In this document: in pieces, positions 57,438 through 64,000 of the stretch
How the letters are laid out: every line of letters starts with the position of its first letter
Position numbering within the stretch: the stretch's first letter is position 1
Origin: Streptomyces paradoxus
GTDB lineage: Bacteria > Actinomycetota > Actinomycetes > Streptomycetales > Streptomycetaceae
DNA length: 64,000 nucleotides
Reading direction: 5' to 3'
NCBI RefSeq assembly: GCF_014202475.1
Contig: NZ_JACHGV010000001.1
Location: forward strand, 986,186-1,050,185
Notes under the pieces: model-generated
What the model saw: the letters and a program-made list of their open reading frames with translations, nothing else
Told to the model about the DNA's origin: nothing
Database searches by the model: none
Made by a program: the position numbers and the translations under genes

Positions 57438-58820
57438 ATGACCGCATCCGGTCACTCCGCGACACGACGTCAGATGCTCGCCGGCACAGGCGCCCTGGGC
57501 GTCGGGATCGCGTTCTCCGGTGCCCTGTCCGAACTCTTCTCCGGCACCGCCGCCGCACAGGGCCTCGGCCGCACCGGCTACGGCCCGCTCGTCCCCGACC
57601 CGAAGGGCGTTCTCGACCTGCCGGAAGGTTTCGGCTACCGGATCCTCTCCCGCGAGGGGGACGAACTCCGCTCCGGGGAGGGCCGGGTGCCCTCCAACCA
57701 CGACGGCATGGCGGCCTTCGGAGGCAGAGGCGGCCGGGTCCACCTGGTCCGCAACCACGAGAACCGCGCCGACGGCAAAGCCCCGGTCCCGACCGTCGAG
57801 GGCCTCACCTACGACCCGGCCGGCAAGGGCGGCTGTACGACCCTGACGCTGGACTCCCGCAACCGGGTCCGGTCGGAACGCGTCGCGATCGCCGGTACGG
57901 CCGTGAACTGCGCGGGTGGCCCCACCCCTTGGGACACCTGGCTGACCTGTGAGGAGACCGAGGACAAGGCCGGGACCAACGGCTACACCAAGGACCACGG
58001 CTTCATCTTCGAGGTCGACCCGGCCGACCCGCACCGCACCGGGGCCGTGCCGCTGACCGCGATGGGCCGCTTCGCGCACGAGGCGATCGCCGTCGACCCC
58101 CGGCGGGGCGTGGTCTACGAGACCGAGGACGCCTTCGAGAAGCCGTTCGGCCTCTTCTACCGCTTCCTTCCGGACCGGCCGCTGGGCGGCAGGGGTTCGC
58201 TGCGCGCGGGCGGCCGGCTCCAGGCCATGCGCGTGCCCGGGGTGCCGGACCTGTCCTCCATCCAGGACGTCGGCGCCGAGTTCGACCGCGTCGAGTGGGT
58301 CGACGTGCCGGACCCGCAGGCCGCGCAGACGCCGATCCGGTTCCAGGACTTCGGCCGCAAGGGCATCACGCACGCCCAGAAGCTGGAGGGCTGTTACTGG
58401 GGCGGCCGTTCGGTGTACTTCGTGTCGTCCTTCGCGCGCCGGTCGGACGGTTCGGCCGCCGACCACTTCGGGCAGGTCTGGCGCTACGACCCGGAGCGCC
58501 GCCGGCTCACCCTGGTGATCGTCTTCGGCCCGGACACCGATGTGCAGCTGCCGGGCGAGTCACCCGACAACATCTGCCTGGCGCCCAGCGGCGGCCTCAT
58601 GGTCTGCGAGGACGGCGACGGCGCTCAGCACGTCTACGGTGTCACCCGGCGCGGCGAGGTCTACGCGATGGCGCGCAACCGGCAGAACATCGGCACCGAG
58701 CAGGCGCCCGAGTGGGGCGAGTTCGCCGGGGTGACCTTCTCCCCGGACGGCGACACGATGTATGTCAACTGCTACCGGCCCGGCACCACGTTCGCGGTGA
58801 CGGGCCCCTGGCGCCGGTAG
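57438..58820 (+). CDS. Tat-exported PhoX-like protein (DUF839)
   Basis: 460 aa from the ATG at 57438, with AGGAAGG 7 bases ahead. Twin-arginine signal TRRQMLAGTGALGVGIAFSG. The mature part is a beta-propeller of the PhoX/DUF839 family: VPSNHDGMAAFGGRGGRVHL, NHENRADG, WLTCEETEDKAG, GRFAHEAIAVDPRRGVVYET and SPDNICLAPSGGLMVCEDGD. PhoX phosphatases bind Ca and Fe ions through such acidic and cysteine positions. Phosphate-ester hydrolysis outside the cell is probable; I see no PHO box. It is monocistronic. Confidence 0.85.
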   Translation: MTASGHSATRRQMLAGTGALGVGIAFSGALSELFSGTAAAQGLGRTGYGPLVPDPKGVLDLPEGFGYRILSREGDELRSGEGRVPSNHDGMAAFGGRGGRVHLVRNHENRADGKAPVPTVEGLTYDPAGKGGCTTLTLDSRNRVRSERVAIAGTAVNCAGGPTPWDTWLTCEETEDKAGTNGYTKDHGFIFEVDPADPHRTGAVPLTAMGRFAHEAIAVDPRRGVVYETEDAFEKPFGLFYRFLPDRPLGGRGSLRAGGRLQAMRVPGVPDLSSIQDVGAEFDRVEWVDVPDPQAAQTPIRFQDFGRKGITHAQKLEGCYWGGRSVYFVSSFARRSDGSAADHFGQVWRYDPERRRLTLVIVFGPDTDVQLPGESPDNICLAPSGGLMVCEDGDGAQHVYGVTRRGEVYAMARNRQNIGTEQAPEWGEFAGVTFSPDGDTMYVNCYRPGTTFAVTGPWRR

Positions 58821-58899
58821 CCGGCACTCCGCTCCGGCCGGGGCGGCGGGTGCGAAGCCCGGCGCCCCGCCCGGACCACCGGGGCACACGACCTGCCGG

Positions 58900-59388
58900 T
58901 CAGGCCGCGAGCAGGGCGTCGATCTGGCCGACGGCCTCCTTCAGGCCCTCCTCCATGCCCATGGCGACCAGTTGCTCCATCTGCTCGCGGGTGTCGAACA
59001 GGGAGCGCATCTCCATCCGGGTGCCGCCGCCGTGCTCGCTGAGCCGCACCGTCACGGACATGGTCGGCATGTCGTCCTTGGGCTTGCCGTCGTCGTCGGC
59101 GAAGCCGTCGGTGAACTCCAGCGCCGTCGGCTCGCTGACCGAGGTGATCCGCCACCAGCCGCGGTGCCGGTCGCCCTCCGGGCCGGTCATGAAGTAGGTG
59201 ACCTCGCCGCCCGGGGTCAGGTCGTGCTCCTCGACGGTCGCCGGGTAGGTCGGCGGGCCCCACCAGCGCTCCAGCTGCCGGGGGTCGGCCCACAGCCGCC
59301 ACACCCGCTCGACCGGGGCGGCGAAGTCGGCGACCAGGGTGAGGGTGAGGTGGTCGAGGTCCTTGTCGACACTGGTGACACTCATCAT
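58900..59388 (-). CDS. SRPBCC/AHSA1-domain protein
   Basis: 162 aa. START/AHSA1 fold: LTLVADFAAPVERVWRLWAD, then QLERWWGPPTYPATVEEHDL, GEVTYFMTGPEGDRHRGWWR and EQLVAMGMEEGLKEAVGQID. It is a cytoplasmic hydrophobic-ligand-binding domain with no fixed function. Its first ATG overlaps the ArsR stop (ATGA), with GGAAGGA just upstream; a second ATG follows directly. ArsR-SRPBCC pairs of this kind are common in actinomycetes, the regulator controlling its partner. Confidence 0.88.
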   Translation of the reverse strand: MMSVTSVDKDLDHLTLTLVADFAAPVERVWRLWADPRQLERWWGPPTYPATVEEHDLTPGGEVTYFMTGPEGDRHRGWWRITSVSEPTALEFTDGFADDDGKPKDDMPTMSVTVRLSEHGGGTRMEMRSLFDTREQMEQLVAMGMEEGLKEAVGQIDALLAA

Positions 59389-59756
59389 TCGGGTCCTTCC
59401 GTCGTGTCGTTCTCTTCGGTTCCGGGGTCCTCGGCGAGCAGCCGGGCCATCCGGTCCACGCGCCCGCGCCACGCGGACTCCAGTTCGTCCAGGGCCTGGC
59501 GCGCGCGGCCCACCGCGTCGGGGTCGGTGCGCACGAGCTGCTCCCGTCCGCTGCGCTGCTTGGTGACCAGACCGGCCCGCTCCAGGACCGCCACGTGCTT
59601 CTGCACGGCGGCGAAGCTCATCGGGTAGGCCTCGGCCAGCCGGGACACCGACAGTTCCCCGCGCACGCAGCGGCGCAGTATGTCCCGGCGCGTGGTGTCG
59701 GCCAGGGCGTGGAACAACCGGTCCACCGTCTCGTCGCTCAGCTCACGTACAACCAT
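59385..59756 (-). CDS. ArsR-family winged-helix regulator
   Basis: 123 aa. HTH region DRLFHALADTTRRDILRRCV, then LSVSRLAEAYPMSFAAVQKH and VAVLERAGLVTKQRSGREQL. No metal-binding cysteine motif of the ArsR/SmtB type is present, so it is of the metal-independent SdpR-like group. It begins a two-gene operon with the SRPBCC gene. A 24-bp palindrome covers its start codon and -10 box, so strong autoregulation is expected. The transcript is probably leaderless or nearly so. Confidence 0.92.
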   Translation of the reverse strand: MVVRELSDETVDRLFHALADTTRRDILRRCVRGELSVSRLAEAYPMSFAAVQKHVAVLERAGLVTKQRSGREQLVRTDPDAVGRARQALDELESAWRGRVDRMARLLAEDPGTEENDTTEGPE

Positions 59757-59793
59757 TTGGTTGTACGTTATCCCTGCCCGCCGCGTCTGTAAA
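59745..59793 (-). promoter_or_regulatory. ArsR promoter and operator
   Basis: On the minus strand, TTTACA (59788-59793), a 17-base spacer and TAACGT (59765-59770) form a good promoter. The perfect palindrome with 11-bp arms ACGTACAACCA and TGGTTGTACGT, two bases apart (59745-59768), covers the -10 box, the start point and the ATG of arsR. Repression by its own product is the natural reading. Confidence 0.75.
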
Positions 59794-59840
59794 GCGACCC
59801 GCCCGACACTGAAGCGGACGGACGGGGGTACTCGGCGGCC

Positions 59841-61358
59841 ATGAGCGAGAAGCAGCAGGTCAGCCGCTCGTATTGGCTGGAGACGGCACCGGACGGCCGC
59901 CACCCGGCGCTCACGGAGGACGTGGACGTCGACGTGGCGGTGATCGGCGCCGGGATCGCCGGGCTGTCCACGGCGTGGGAGCTGACGCGGGCCGGGCGGA
60001 GCGTGGCCGTGCTGGAGGCCGGGCGGGTCGCGGCCGGGGTCACCGGGCACACCACCGCCAAGGTCACCGCCCTGCACACGCTCGTCTACGACAAGCTGCG
60101 GCGCACCCGCGGCCCCGAGGGCGCGCGGCTGTACGCCCGTTCGCAGTCCGAGGCGATCGGGCACGCGGCCCGGATCGCCCAGGAGCTGGGCGTCGACTGC
60201 GAGTGGGAGGCGAGGAGCGCCTACACCTATGCCGCCGACGCGGGCCGCGTGGAGGAACTGCGCGCCGAGGCACGGGCCGCGGCCGAGGCCGGGCTGCCCG
60301 CCTCGTTCGTCACGGAGACCGGGCTGCCCTTCGAGGTGGCGGGCGCCGTCGAGGTCACCGGACAGGCCCAGTTCCATCCGCGCAAGTACCTGCTGGCCCT
60401 CGCCGCCGACCTGGTCGAACGCGGTGGGCACATCTACGAGGACACCACCGTCGTCGGCCTGGACGAGGGCGAGCCGTGCCGGCTGTCGACCACGAGCGGC
60501 GCGACGGTCCGGGCCCGGGACATCGTCGTCGCGACGCACTACCCGATCTTCGACCGGGCCCTGCTCTTCGCCCGCCTCTCCACGCGCCGCGAGCTGGTCG
60601 TCGCCGGGACGATCCCCGCGGACCAGGACCCGGACGGCATGTTCATCACGCCCGACGAGGACACCCGCTCGGTGCGCACCGCGCCCTACGAGGGCGACCG
60701 GCGGCTGCTCATCGTCACCGGTGAGCACTTCACGCCCGGCACGAGCGACCCGCGGGCCCGTTTCGAACGCCTCACCGCTTGGGCCACCGGCCACTTCCCG
60801 GACCTGGAGGTCACCCACCGGTGGGCCACCCAGGACACCGAGCCCACGGACACCGTGCCGATGGTCGGCCCGCTGCACCCGGGCGCCCGGCACGCCTATG
60901 TCGCCACCGGCTTCGGCGGCTGGGGCATGACCGGCGGCATCATGGCCGGCCGGCTGCTGACCGCCCAGATCACGGGCGAGGAGTGCGAGTGGAGCGGGCT
61001 GTACGACCCGCGCCGGGTGAAGCCCGCACTGCGGGAGGCGCCGGCGTTCCTCAAGACACAGGCCAAGGTCGCCGGGCACTTCGTGGGCGACCGGCTGCGG
61101 CCCGCGCCGCCCGTGGAGTCCCTGCCGCCCGGCGAGGGCGCCGTGGTCCGGGCCGACGGCCACCGGGTCGCGGTGTACCGGGACGACGACGGCGGGCTGC
61201 ACGCCGTCTCCGCCCGCTGCACCCACCTGGGCTGCCTGGTCGACTTCAACGCCGCCGAACGCGCCTGGGAGTGCCCCTGCCACGGCTCCCGTTTCGACAC
61301 GGACGGCAAGGTCATCCAAGGCCCGGCGACCAAACCGCTGGAGCAGCGGGACCTCTGA
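59841..61358 (+). CDS. FAD-dependent oxidoreductase with C-terminal Rieske domain
   Basis: 505 aa. N-terminal DAO-type FAD domain: [20 protein letters not shown], then [19 protein letters not shown] and [21 protein letters not shown] Rieske [2Fe-2S] domain covers the last 80 residues, with ligands in [14 protein letters not shown] and [20 protein letters not shown]. The enzyme passes electrons between FAD and the cluster; its substrate is not predictable. It is divergent from the ArsR operon, with 84 bases between start codons, so the same operator could affect it. Confidence 0.92.
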   Translation: MSEKQQVSRSYWLETAPDGRHPALTEDVDVDVAVIGAGIAGLSTAWELTRAGRSVAVLEAGRVAAGVTGHTTAKVTALHTLVYDKLRRTRGPEGARLYARSQSEAIGHAARIAQELGVDCEWEARSAYTYAADAGRVEELRAEARAAAEAGLPASFVTETGLPFEVAGAVEVTGQAQFHPRKYLLALAADLVERGGHIYEDTTVVGLDEGEPCRLSTTSGATVRARDIVVATHYPIFDRALLFARLSTRRELVVAGTIPADQDPDGMFITPDEDTRSVRTAPYEGDRRLLIVTGEHFTPGTSDPRARFERLTAWATGHFPDLEVTHRWATQDTEPTDTVPMVGPLHPGARHAYVATGFGGWGMTGGIMAGRLLTAQITGEECEWSGLYDPRRVKPALREAPAFLKTQAKVAGHFVGDRLRPAPPVESLPPGEGAVVRADGHRVAVYRDDDGGLHAVSARCTHLGCLVDFNAAERAWECPCHGSRFDTDGKVIQGPATKPLEQRDL

Positions 61359-61374
61359 CGGTCCTCCCCCGGCC

Positions 61375-61380
61375 TACGCT
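61375..61380 (+). promoter_or_regulatory. -10 box for leaderless small gene
   Basis: TACGCT ends 6 bases before the ATG at 61387, and there is no ribosome binding site. This is the usual distance for a leaderless Streptomyces transcript. A -35 box is not clear. Confidence 0.45.
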
Positions 61381-61386
61381 GGGCGT

Positions 61387-61566
61387 ATGAGCGAGGACGA
61401 CTACTGCCTGATCGACGCGACCAGGCCGCCCCGCGCGGACGGACCGCCGTACGCGGAGTGCGTGCTGTGCCGGGAGCCGACGGAGTACACCGAGTCGTAC
61501 AAGGGCATCACGCTCTGCCCCGCCTGCGAATGGCAGGAGGCACAGCGCACCGCCTGCTCAGGGTGA
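61387..61566 (+). CDS. Small zinc-ribbon-like protein
   Basis: 59 aa starting MSEDDYCLIDATRPPRADG. Two CxxC pairs, AECVLCREPTEYTES and TLCPACEWQEAQRT, form a probable zinc ribbon or zinc finger. Extra cysteines occur at residue 7 and near the C-terminus. The protein is acidic with no signal or membrane segment. Codon use fits a real gene (strong G/C at third positions). It follows the Rieske gene by 28 bases and overlaps the end of the convergent ABC pseudogene by 9 bases. Function unknown; a nucleic-acid or protein adaptor role is possible. Confidence 0.65.
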   Translation: MSEDDYCLIDATRPPRADGPPYAECVLCREPTEYTESYKGITLCPACEWQEAQRTACSG

Positions 61567-61861
61567 TCGCCGGGAGGTCAGGGCACCGGTCAGGGCCGGC
61601 GGGAACGGCTCGGGGACGCACTCCCCCACTGCCTGAACGGCGTGGGGGGACCCCCAGCGGGGCGGGCCGGTGACGCGGCCCTCACTGGGGGCGTCGATTG
61701 CCGGCGAGCAGCCGCAGCAGCGTGGACTTGCCGCCGCCGTTGGCGCCCTCGATGCGGACGAGCCGGCCCGGAGCCACCGCCAGGTCGACACCGCGCAGCA
61801 CCCAGGGGCCCCGCAGACCGTAATGGCGGCCCGCGTTCCGCAGGCACAGGTCGGGTCGCAT
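61558..61861 (-). pseudogene. Broken ABC transporter ATPase
   Basis: From the ATG at 61861 the frame reads MRPDLCLRNAGRHYGLRGPW, then VLRGVDLAVAPGRLVRIEGA and Walker A NGGGKSTLLRLLAG, and stops at 61682. One extra base after LLAG shifts the rest. The next frame continues IDAPSEGRVTGPPRW, then SPHAVQAVGE, then VPEPFPPALTGAL, and ends at 61558. The Q-loop, signature and Walker B are absent. The SPHAVQAVGE segment is encoded by a short palindromic element absent from the family. The gene therefore has a frameshift, a small insertion and a 3' deletion. Confidence 0.75.
61621..61653. repeat. Short palindromic element inside the ABC pseudogene
   Basis: CTCCCCCAC (61621-61629) can pair with GTGGGGGGA (61642-61650) around a 12-base loop, and GGGGG/CCCCC runs continue on the right. 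C5/G5-armed elements of this kind are scattered through Streptomyces genomes, from memory. Here it splits an otherwise recognisable ATPase reading frame. Confidence 0.5.
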
Positions 61862-61903
61862 GCGGCCATCCTGCACGATCTTCCGGCTGGCACACTGGGA
61901 TTC

Positions 61904-62665
61904 GTGAGCGAAGACCCGACGCCCGTGAGCGACAGTCCCTTCCGGTCCGAACCCTCGGCGCGCGACGAGGCACCGCAGTTCGTGCTGCCGCTCGTCGTGC
62001 GGATCGAGAAGGCGGAGCCGCCGGCGCGCACGGACGCGCTGGAGACGGCCGCGCGGGCCGTGCTGACGATCCTGGCCGACGAGCGGTCGGCCGGTGCGGG
62101 CGAGTGGGCCGGGGCGATGCGGGACTGGCAGGACGCCCGGATCCGCAAGGTGGTGCGGCGGGCGCGCGGCGCCGAGTGGCGGCGGGCCGAGGCGCTGCCC
62201 GGCATCACGGTCACCGGCAAGTCGGCCGAGGTGCGGGTCTTCCCGCCCGTCCCGCTGGACGGCTGGCCCAAGGACCTGGCCAGGCTCCAGGTGTCCGGCA
62301 CCGACCTGGACGACCCGGAGCCGCCGGTGGACGCGGACCCGGCGGCCCCCGTGCTGTGGCTGAACCCGGACCTCGGCATGTCGGCCGGCAAGGCGATGGC
62401 CCAGGCGGGCCACGCCGCCCAACTGGCCTGGTGGGAGCTGTCCGACGGGGAGCGGGCCGCCTGGCACGACGCGGGCTTCCCGCTCGCCGCCCGCACGGCC
62501 GACCCGGCCCGCTGGTCCGAACTGACCGGCGCCGGGCTGCCATTGGTGCGCGACGCGGGCTTCACGGAGATCGCGCCCGGCTCGTGCACGGTGGTCGCGG
62601 ACCACCCGGCGCTGCGCCGGGAGCCGCTCAGGCCCGGCCACGCGGCGTCCACCCGTTCGGAGTAG
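61904..62665 (+). CDS. PTH2-family peptidyl-tRNA hydrolase-like protein
   Basis: 253 aa from the GTG at 61904 (VSEDPTPVSDSPFRSE). The N-terminal 150 residues have QFVLPLVVRIEKAEPPARTD and ARIRKVVRRARGAEWRRAEA and are not part of classical PTH2. The C-terminal region carries the PTH2 core LNPDLGMSAGKAMAQAGHAA, then WWELSDGERAAW and VRDAGFTEIAPGSCTVVADH. The archaeal/eukaryotic-type enzyme releases tRNA from stalled peptidyl-tRNA; bacteria normally use the unrelated Pth, so this may be a side activity. Divergent from the ABC pseudogene with a 42-base gap. Confidence 0.75.
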   Translation: MSEDPTPVSDSPFRSEPSARDEAPQFVLPLVVRIEKAEPPARTDALETAARAVLTILADERSAGAGEWAGAMRDWQDARIRKVVRRARGAEWRRAEALPGITVTGKSAEVRVFPPVPLDGWPKDLARLQVSGTDLDDPEPPVDADPAAPVLWLNPDLGMSAGKAMAQAGHAAQLAWWELSDGERAAWHDAGFPLAARTADPARWSELTGAGLPLVRDAGFTEIAPGSCTVVADHPALRREPLRPGHAASTRSE

Positions 62666-62735
62666 CCGCAGGCGCGCCGGTCCCGGACGAATGCTCCAGT
62701 GGGGTTACCAGCCGAACCGACCCCCGGAGGCAGCC

Positions 62736-63197
62736 ATGACCAGCGCCGCGCCCCCTCCCCCCGCCCCGCCCGCCCCCGATGACCGGATGCCCGGCGGCTC
62801 CGGCCCGGGCGGTTCCGGCGACCCGCTGGCGGCCGGGGGGCTCGCTCTCGGCGGCATCCTGATGGTCGTCTACGGCCTCTTCGCGGTGCTCCAGGGCATC
62901 GCGGCGATCGCGGGCGACGAGGTGTACACGAGCTTCGGCCAGTACTCCTTCGAGTTCGACCTGACCGCGTGGGGCTGGATCCACGTGATCGTCGGGGCGC
63001 TCGTGGTGGCGGCCGGGCTCGGACTGTTCGCCGGAGCCGCCTGGGCGCGGGTCGTGAGCGCGGTCGTGGTCGGCCTGGCGCTGATCGCGAACTTCCTCTG
63101 GCTGCCGTACCAGCCGTTCTGGTCGATCATCATGATCGTGACCGGCCTGTTCGTCCTCTGGTCGGTGTTCAACTACCGCCCCTCCCGCCCGGTGTAG
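62736..63197 (+). CDS. Four-helix membrane protein (DUF7144-like)
   Basis: 153 aa; the ATG has GGAGG 5 bases ahead. A Pro/Gly-rich cytoplasmic start (about 35 residues) is followed by four hydrophobic helices: LALGGILMVVYGLFAVLQGI, WGWIHVIVGALVVAAGLGLF, VVSAVVVGLALIANFLWLPY and WSIIMIVTGLFVLWSVFNY. The pattern YGLFAVLQGIAAI, then AWGWIHVIVGALVV and WLPYQPFWSIIMI, is a common actinobacterial membrane family. No charged residues point to transport. Function unknown. Confidence 0.75.
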   Translation: MTSAAPPPPAPPAPDDRMPGGSGPGGSGDPLAAGGLALGGILMVVYGLFAVLQGIAAIAGDEVYTSFGQYSFEFDLTAWGWIHVIVGALVVAAGLGLFAGAAWARVVSAVVVGLALIANFLWLPYQPFWSIIMIVTGLFVLWSVFNYRPSRPV

Positions 63198-63210
63198 GGC
63201 CACCCCCCGG

Positions 63211-63783
63211 TCACGGCGGCGGCGGGCGCCTGTCGCGCTCCGCGACCACCGCGTGCATCCGCCGGGTCAGCGCGGTGGCCGCCGCCGTGAGGAAGACGAA
63301 CGTGTAGAGGATCTGGGCGACGGCCACCAGCCGGGCCTCCTGCCCGCGCGGGGTGATGTCGCCGTAGCCGACGGTCGCGAGGGTGACCACGGTGAAGTAC
63401 AGCGCGTCGACCCGGGTGCGCAGGCCGGTGAACTGTCCCGGCTGCTGCGCGAGGGCGTAGTACCCGGACGAGAAGACCAGCACGGCCAGGCACATCAGCA
63501 GCGAGATCATGATGCCCGACCGGGCCTGCGGCTTCTCCAGCACGATGTCGCGCACATGGCGCAGCAGCAGCGCCGCGACGAGCGCCAGGCACAGCGCGAA
63601 CAGCGGCCAGCCCAGCCAGGGGCGGTCGGCGCCGAGGCCCTCCAGCGGCAGCAGGAAATAGGCCGTGACGCCTGCCAGGAGCACGGCTCCGGCCGCGATC
63701 CGCAGCCGGCGCACGGCGGCCGCCCCGGACTCCGTTTCCCGCTTCCGCGCGGGGCGGTGGGGCTGCTCGCTGCCTGCCGACAT
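63211..63783 (-). CDS. Two-helix potassium channel protein
   Basis: 190 aa. The ion-channel (Ion_trans_2) unit has the selectivity filter TLATVGYGDITPRG, between outer helix SLLMCLAVLVFSSGYYAL and inner helix LVAVAQILYTFVFLTAAATA. Two more hydrophobic segments lie near the N-terminus (LRIAAGAVLLAGVTAYFLLP and LGWPLFALCLALVAALLL). No RCK/TrkA nucleotide domain is attached. It probably forms a tetrameric K+ channel in the cytoplasmic membrane. Confidence 0.9.
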   Translation of the reverse strand: MSAGSEQPHRPARKRETESGAAAVRRLRIAAGAVLLAGVTAYFLLPLEGLGADRPWLGWPLFALCLALVAALLLRHVRDIVLEKPQARSGIMISLLMCLAVLVFSSGYYALAQQPGQFTGLRTRVDALYFTVVTLATVGYGDITPRGQEARLVAVAQILYTFVFLTAAATALTRRMHAVVAERDRRPPPP

Positions 63784-63964
63784 AGGTCCGGTCTACGGCG
63801 TGCCGGGGCGGGACGCGACCCGTGTGCCTCCGTCAGTGGGCAGAGGGGCCGGGACCGCGAACCTCAAATGTTGCTCTGAAGGAGGGCGGTGCGCGGTTCG
63901 GGGGCCGGCGGCTGGGCCATACCCCCCTCACGTTCGAGGAACGGGCCGGGCGGAGGAGGGGACG

Positions 63965-64000
63965 ATGGAGCGACTGGGGACGGGCATCGGATGGCGGCCG
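63965..64000 (+). CDS. Start of a probable DUF692 (MNIO family) gene, partial
   Basis: Twelve codons, MERLGTGIGWRP, preceded by GGAGGAGGGG at 6 bases. LGTGIGWRPE is the usual beginning of streptomycete DUF692 proteins, TIM-barrel multinuclear iron enzymes that modify cysteine-containing peptides (MbnB and relatives). The call rests on this short match and on the ribosome site; the body of the gene is outside the window. The 180 bases before it hold no other gene I can see. Confidence 0.5.
   Translation, partial: MERLGTGIGWRP

Overview
The window is chromosomal DNA from a Streptomyces species. The base composition is very GC-rich with strong third-position G/C bias. GTG and TTG starts are frequent, ribosome binding sites are purine-rich, and several genes are typical of streptomycetes: geosmin synthase, a gamma-butyrolactone-receptor-type TetR regulator, a four-gene conservon and DUF6230/DUF6114. 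From memory, cprB, geosmin synthase, murC and msrB lie close together in S. coelicolor as well, which fits a conserved chromosomal arm rather than a plasmid or phage. I saw no tRNA, rRNA, CRISPR array, prophage or complete transposon.

Left part (1-13.2 kb). After a gene fragment at the edge there is a secreted copper amine oxidase that appears to be divided into two adjacent genes. Next come the three enzymes that convert glycogen-type glucan to trehalose: debranching enzyme, TreY and TreZ. TreZ is separated from the others by a decayed LysR gene, two convergent paralogous M14 carboxypeptidases and an FHA-domain gene.

13.2-20.4 kb is mostly on the minus strand. It holds a predicted pseudokinase, an M24 aminopeptidase, a membrane PDZ protein, geosmin synthase, a DUF89 phosphatase and a CprB-like regulator with an operator-like palindrome. 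20.6-26.8 kb encodes exported proteins (a subtilase, a membrane-anchored AA10 LPMO, an unknown secreted protein, DUF6230/DUF6114) and a broken methyltransferase.

27.0-36.5 kb holds an orphan solute-binding lipoprotein, a full conservon (kinase, roadblock, DUF742, GTPase), a lipoprotein and a complete glycine-betaine-type ABC importer. 36.6-42.4 kb is a two-component system divergent from a transmembrane flavocytochrome-like reductase, a secreted FMN-binding protein and ApbE: an extracytoplasmic flavin electron-transfer module. A DyP peroxidase overlaps it antisense. 42.5-45.8 kb is a GH42 beta-galactosidase with a LacI repressor; a 24-codon relic between them suggests that the sugar ABC genes were deleted.

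46.0-64.0 kb starts with a 969-residue membrane protein that has a cytoplasmic N-terminal region and a C-terminal extracellular periplasmic-binding-protein domain. It is the best candidate here for an undescribed sensory or transport function. MsrB, MurC, a RibD-like reductase and ZapE follow. Then come a carbonic anhydrase-SulP bicarbonate pair, an SPFH protein, a Tat-exported PhoX-like protein, an ArsR/SRPBCC pair with a clear operator, a Rieske oxidoreductase, a leaderless small zinc-ribbon gene, a broken ABC ATPase carrying a short palindromic repeat, a Pth2-type hydrolase, a potassium channel and the first codons of a probable DUF692 (MNIO) gene.
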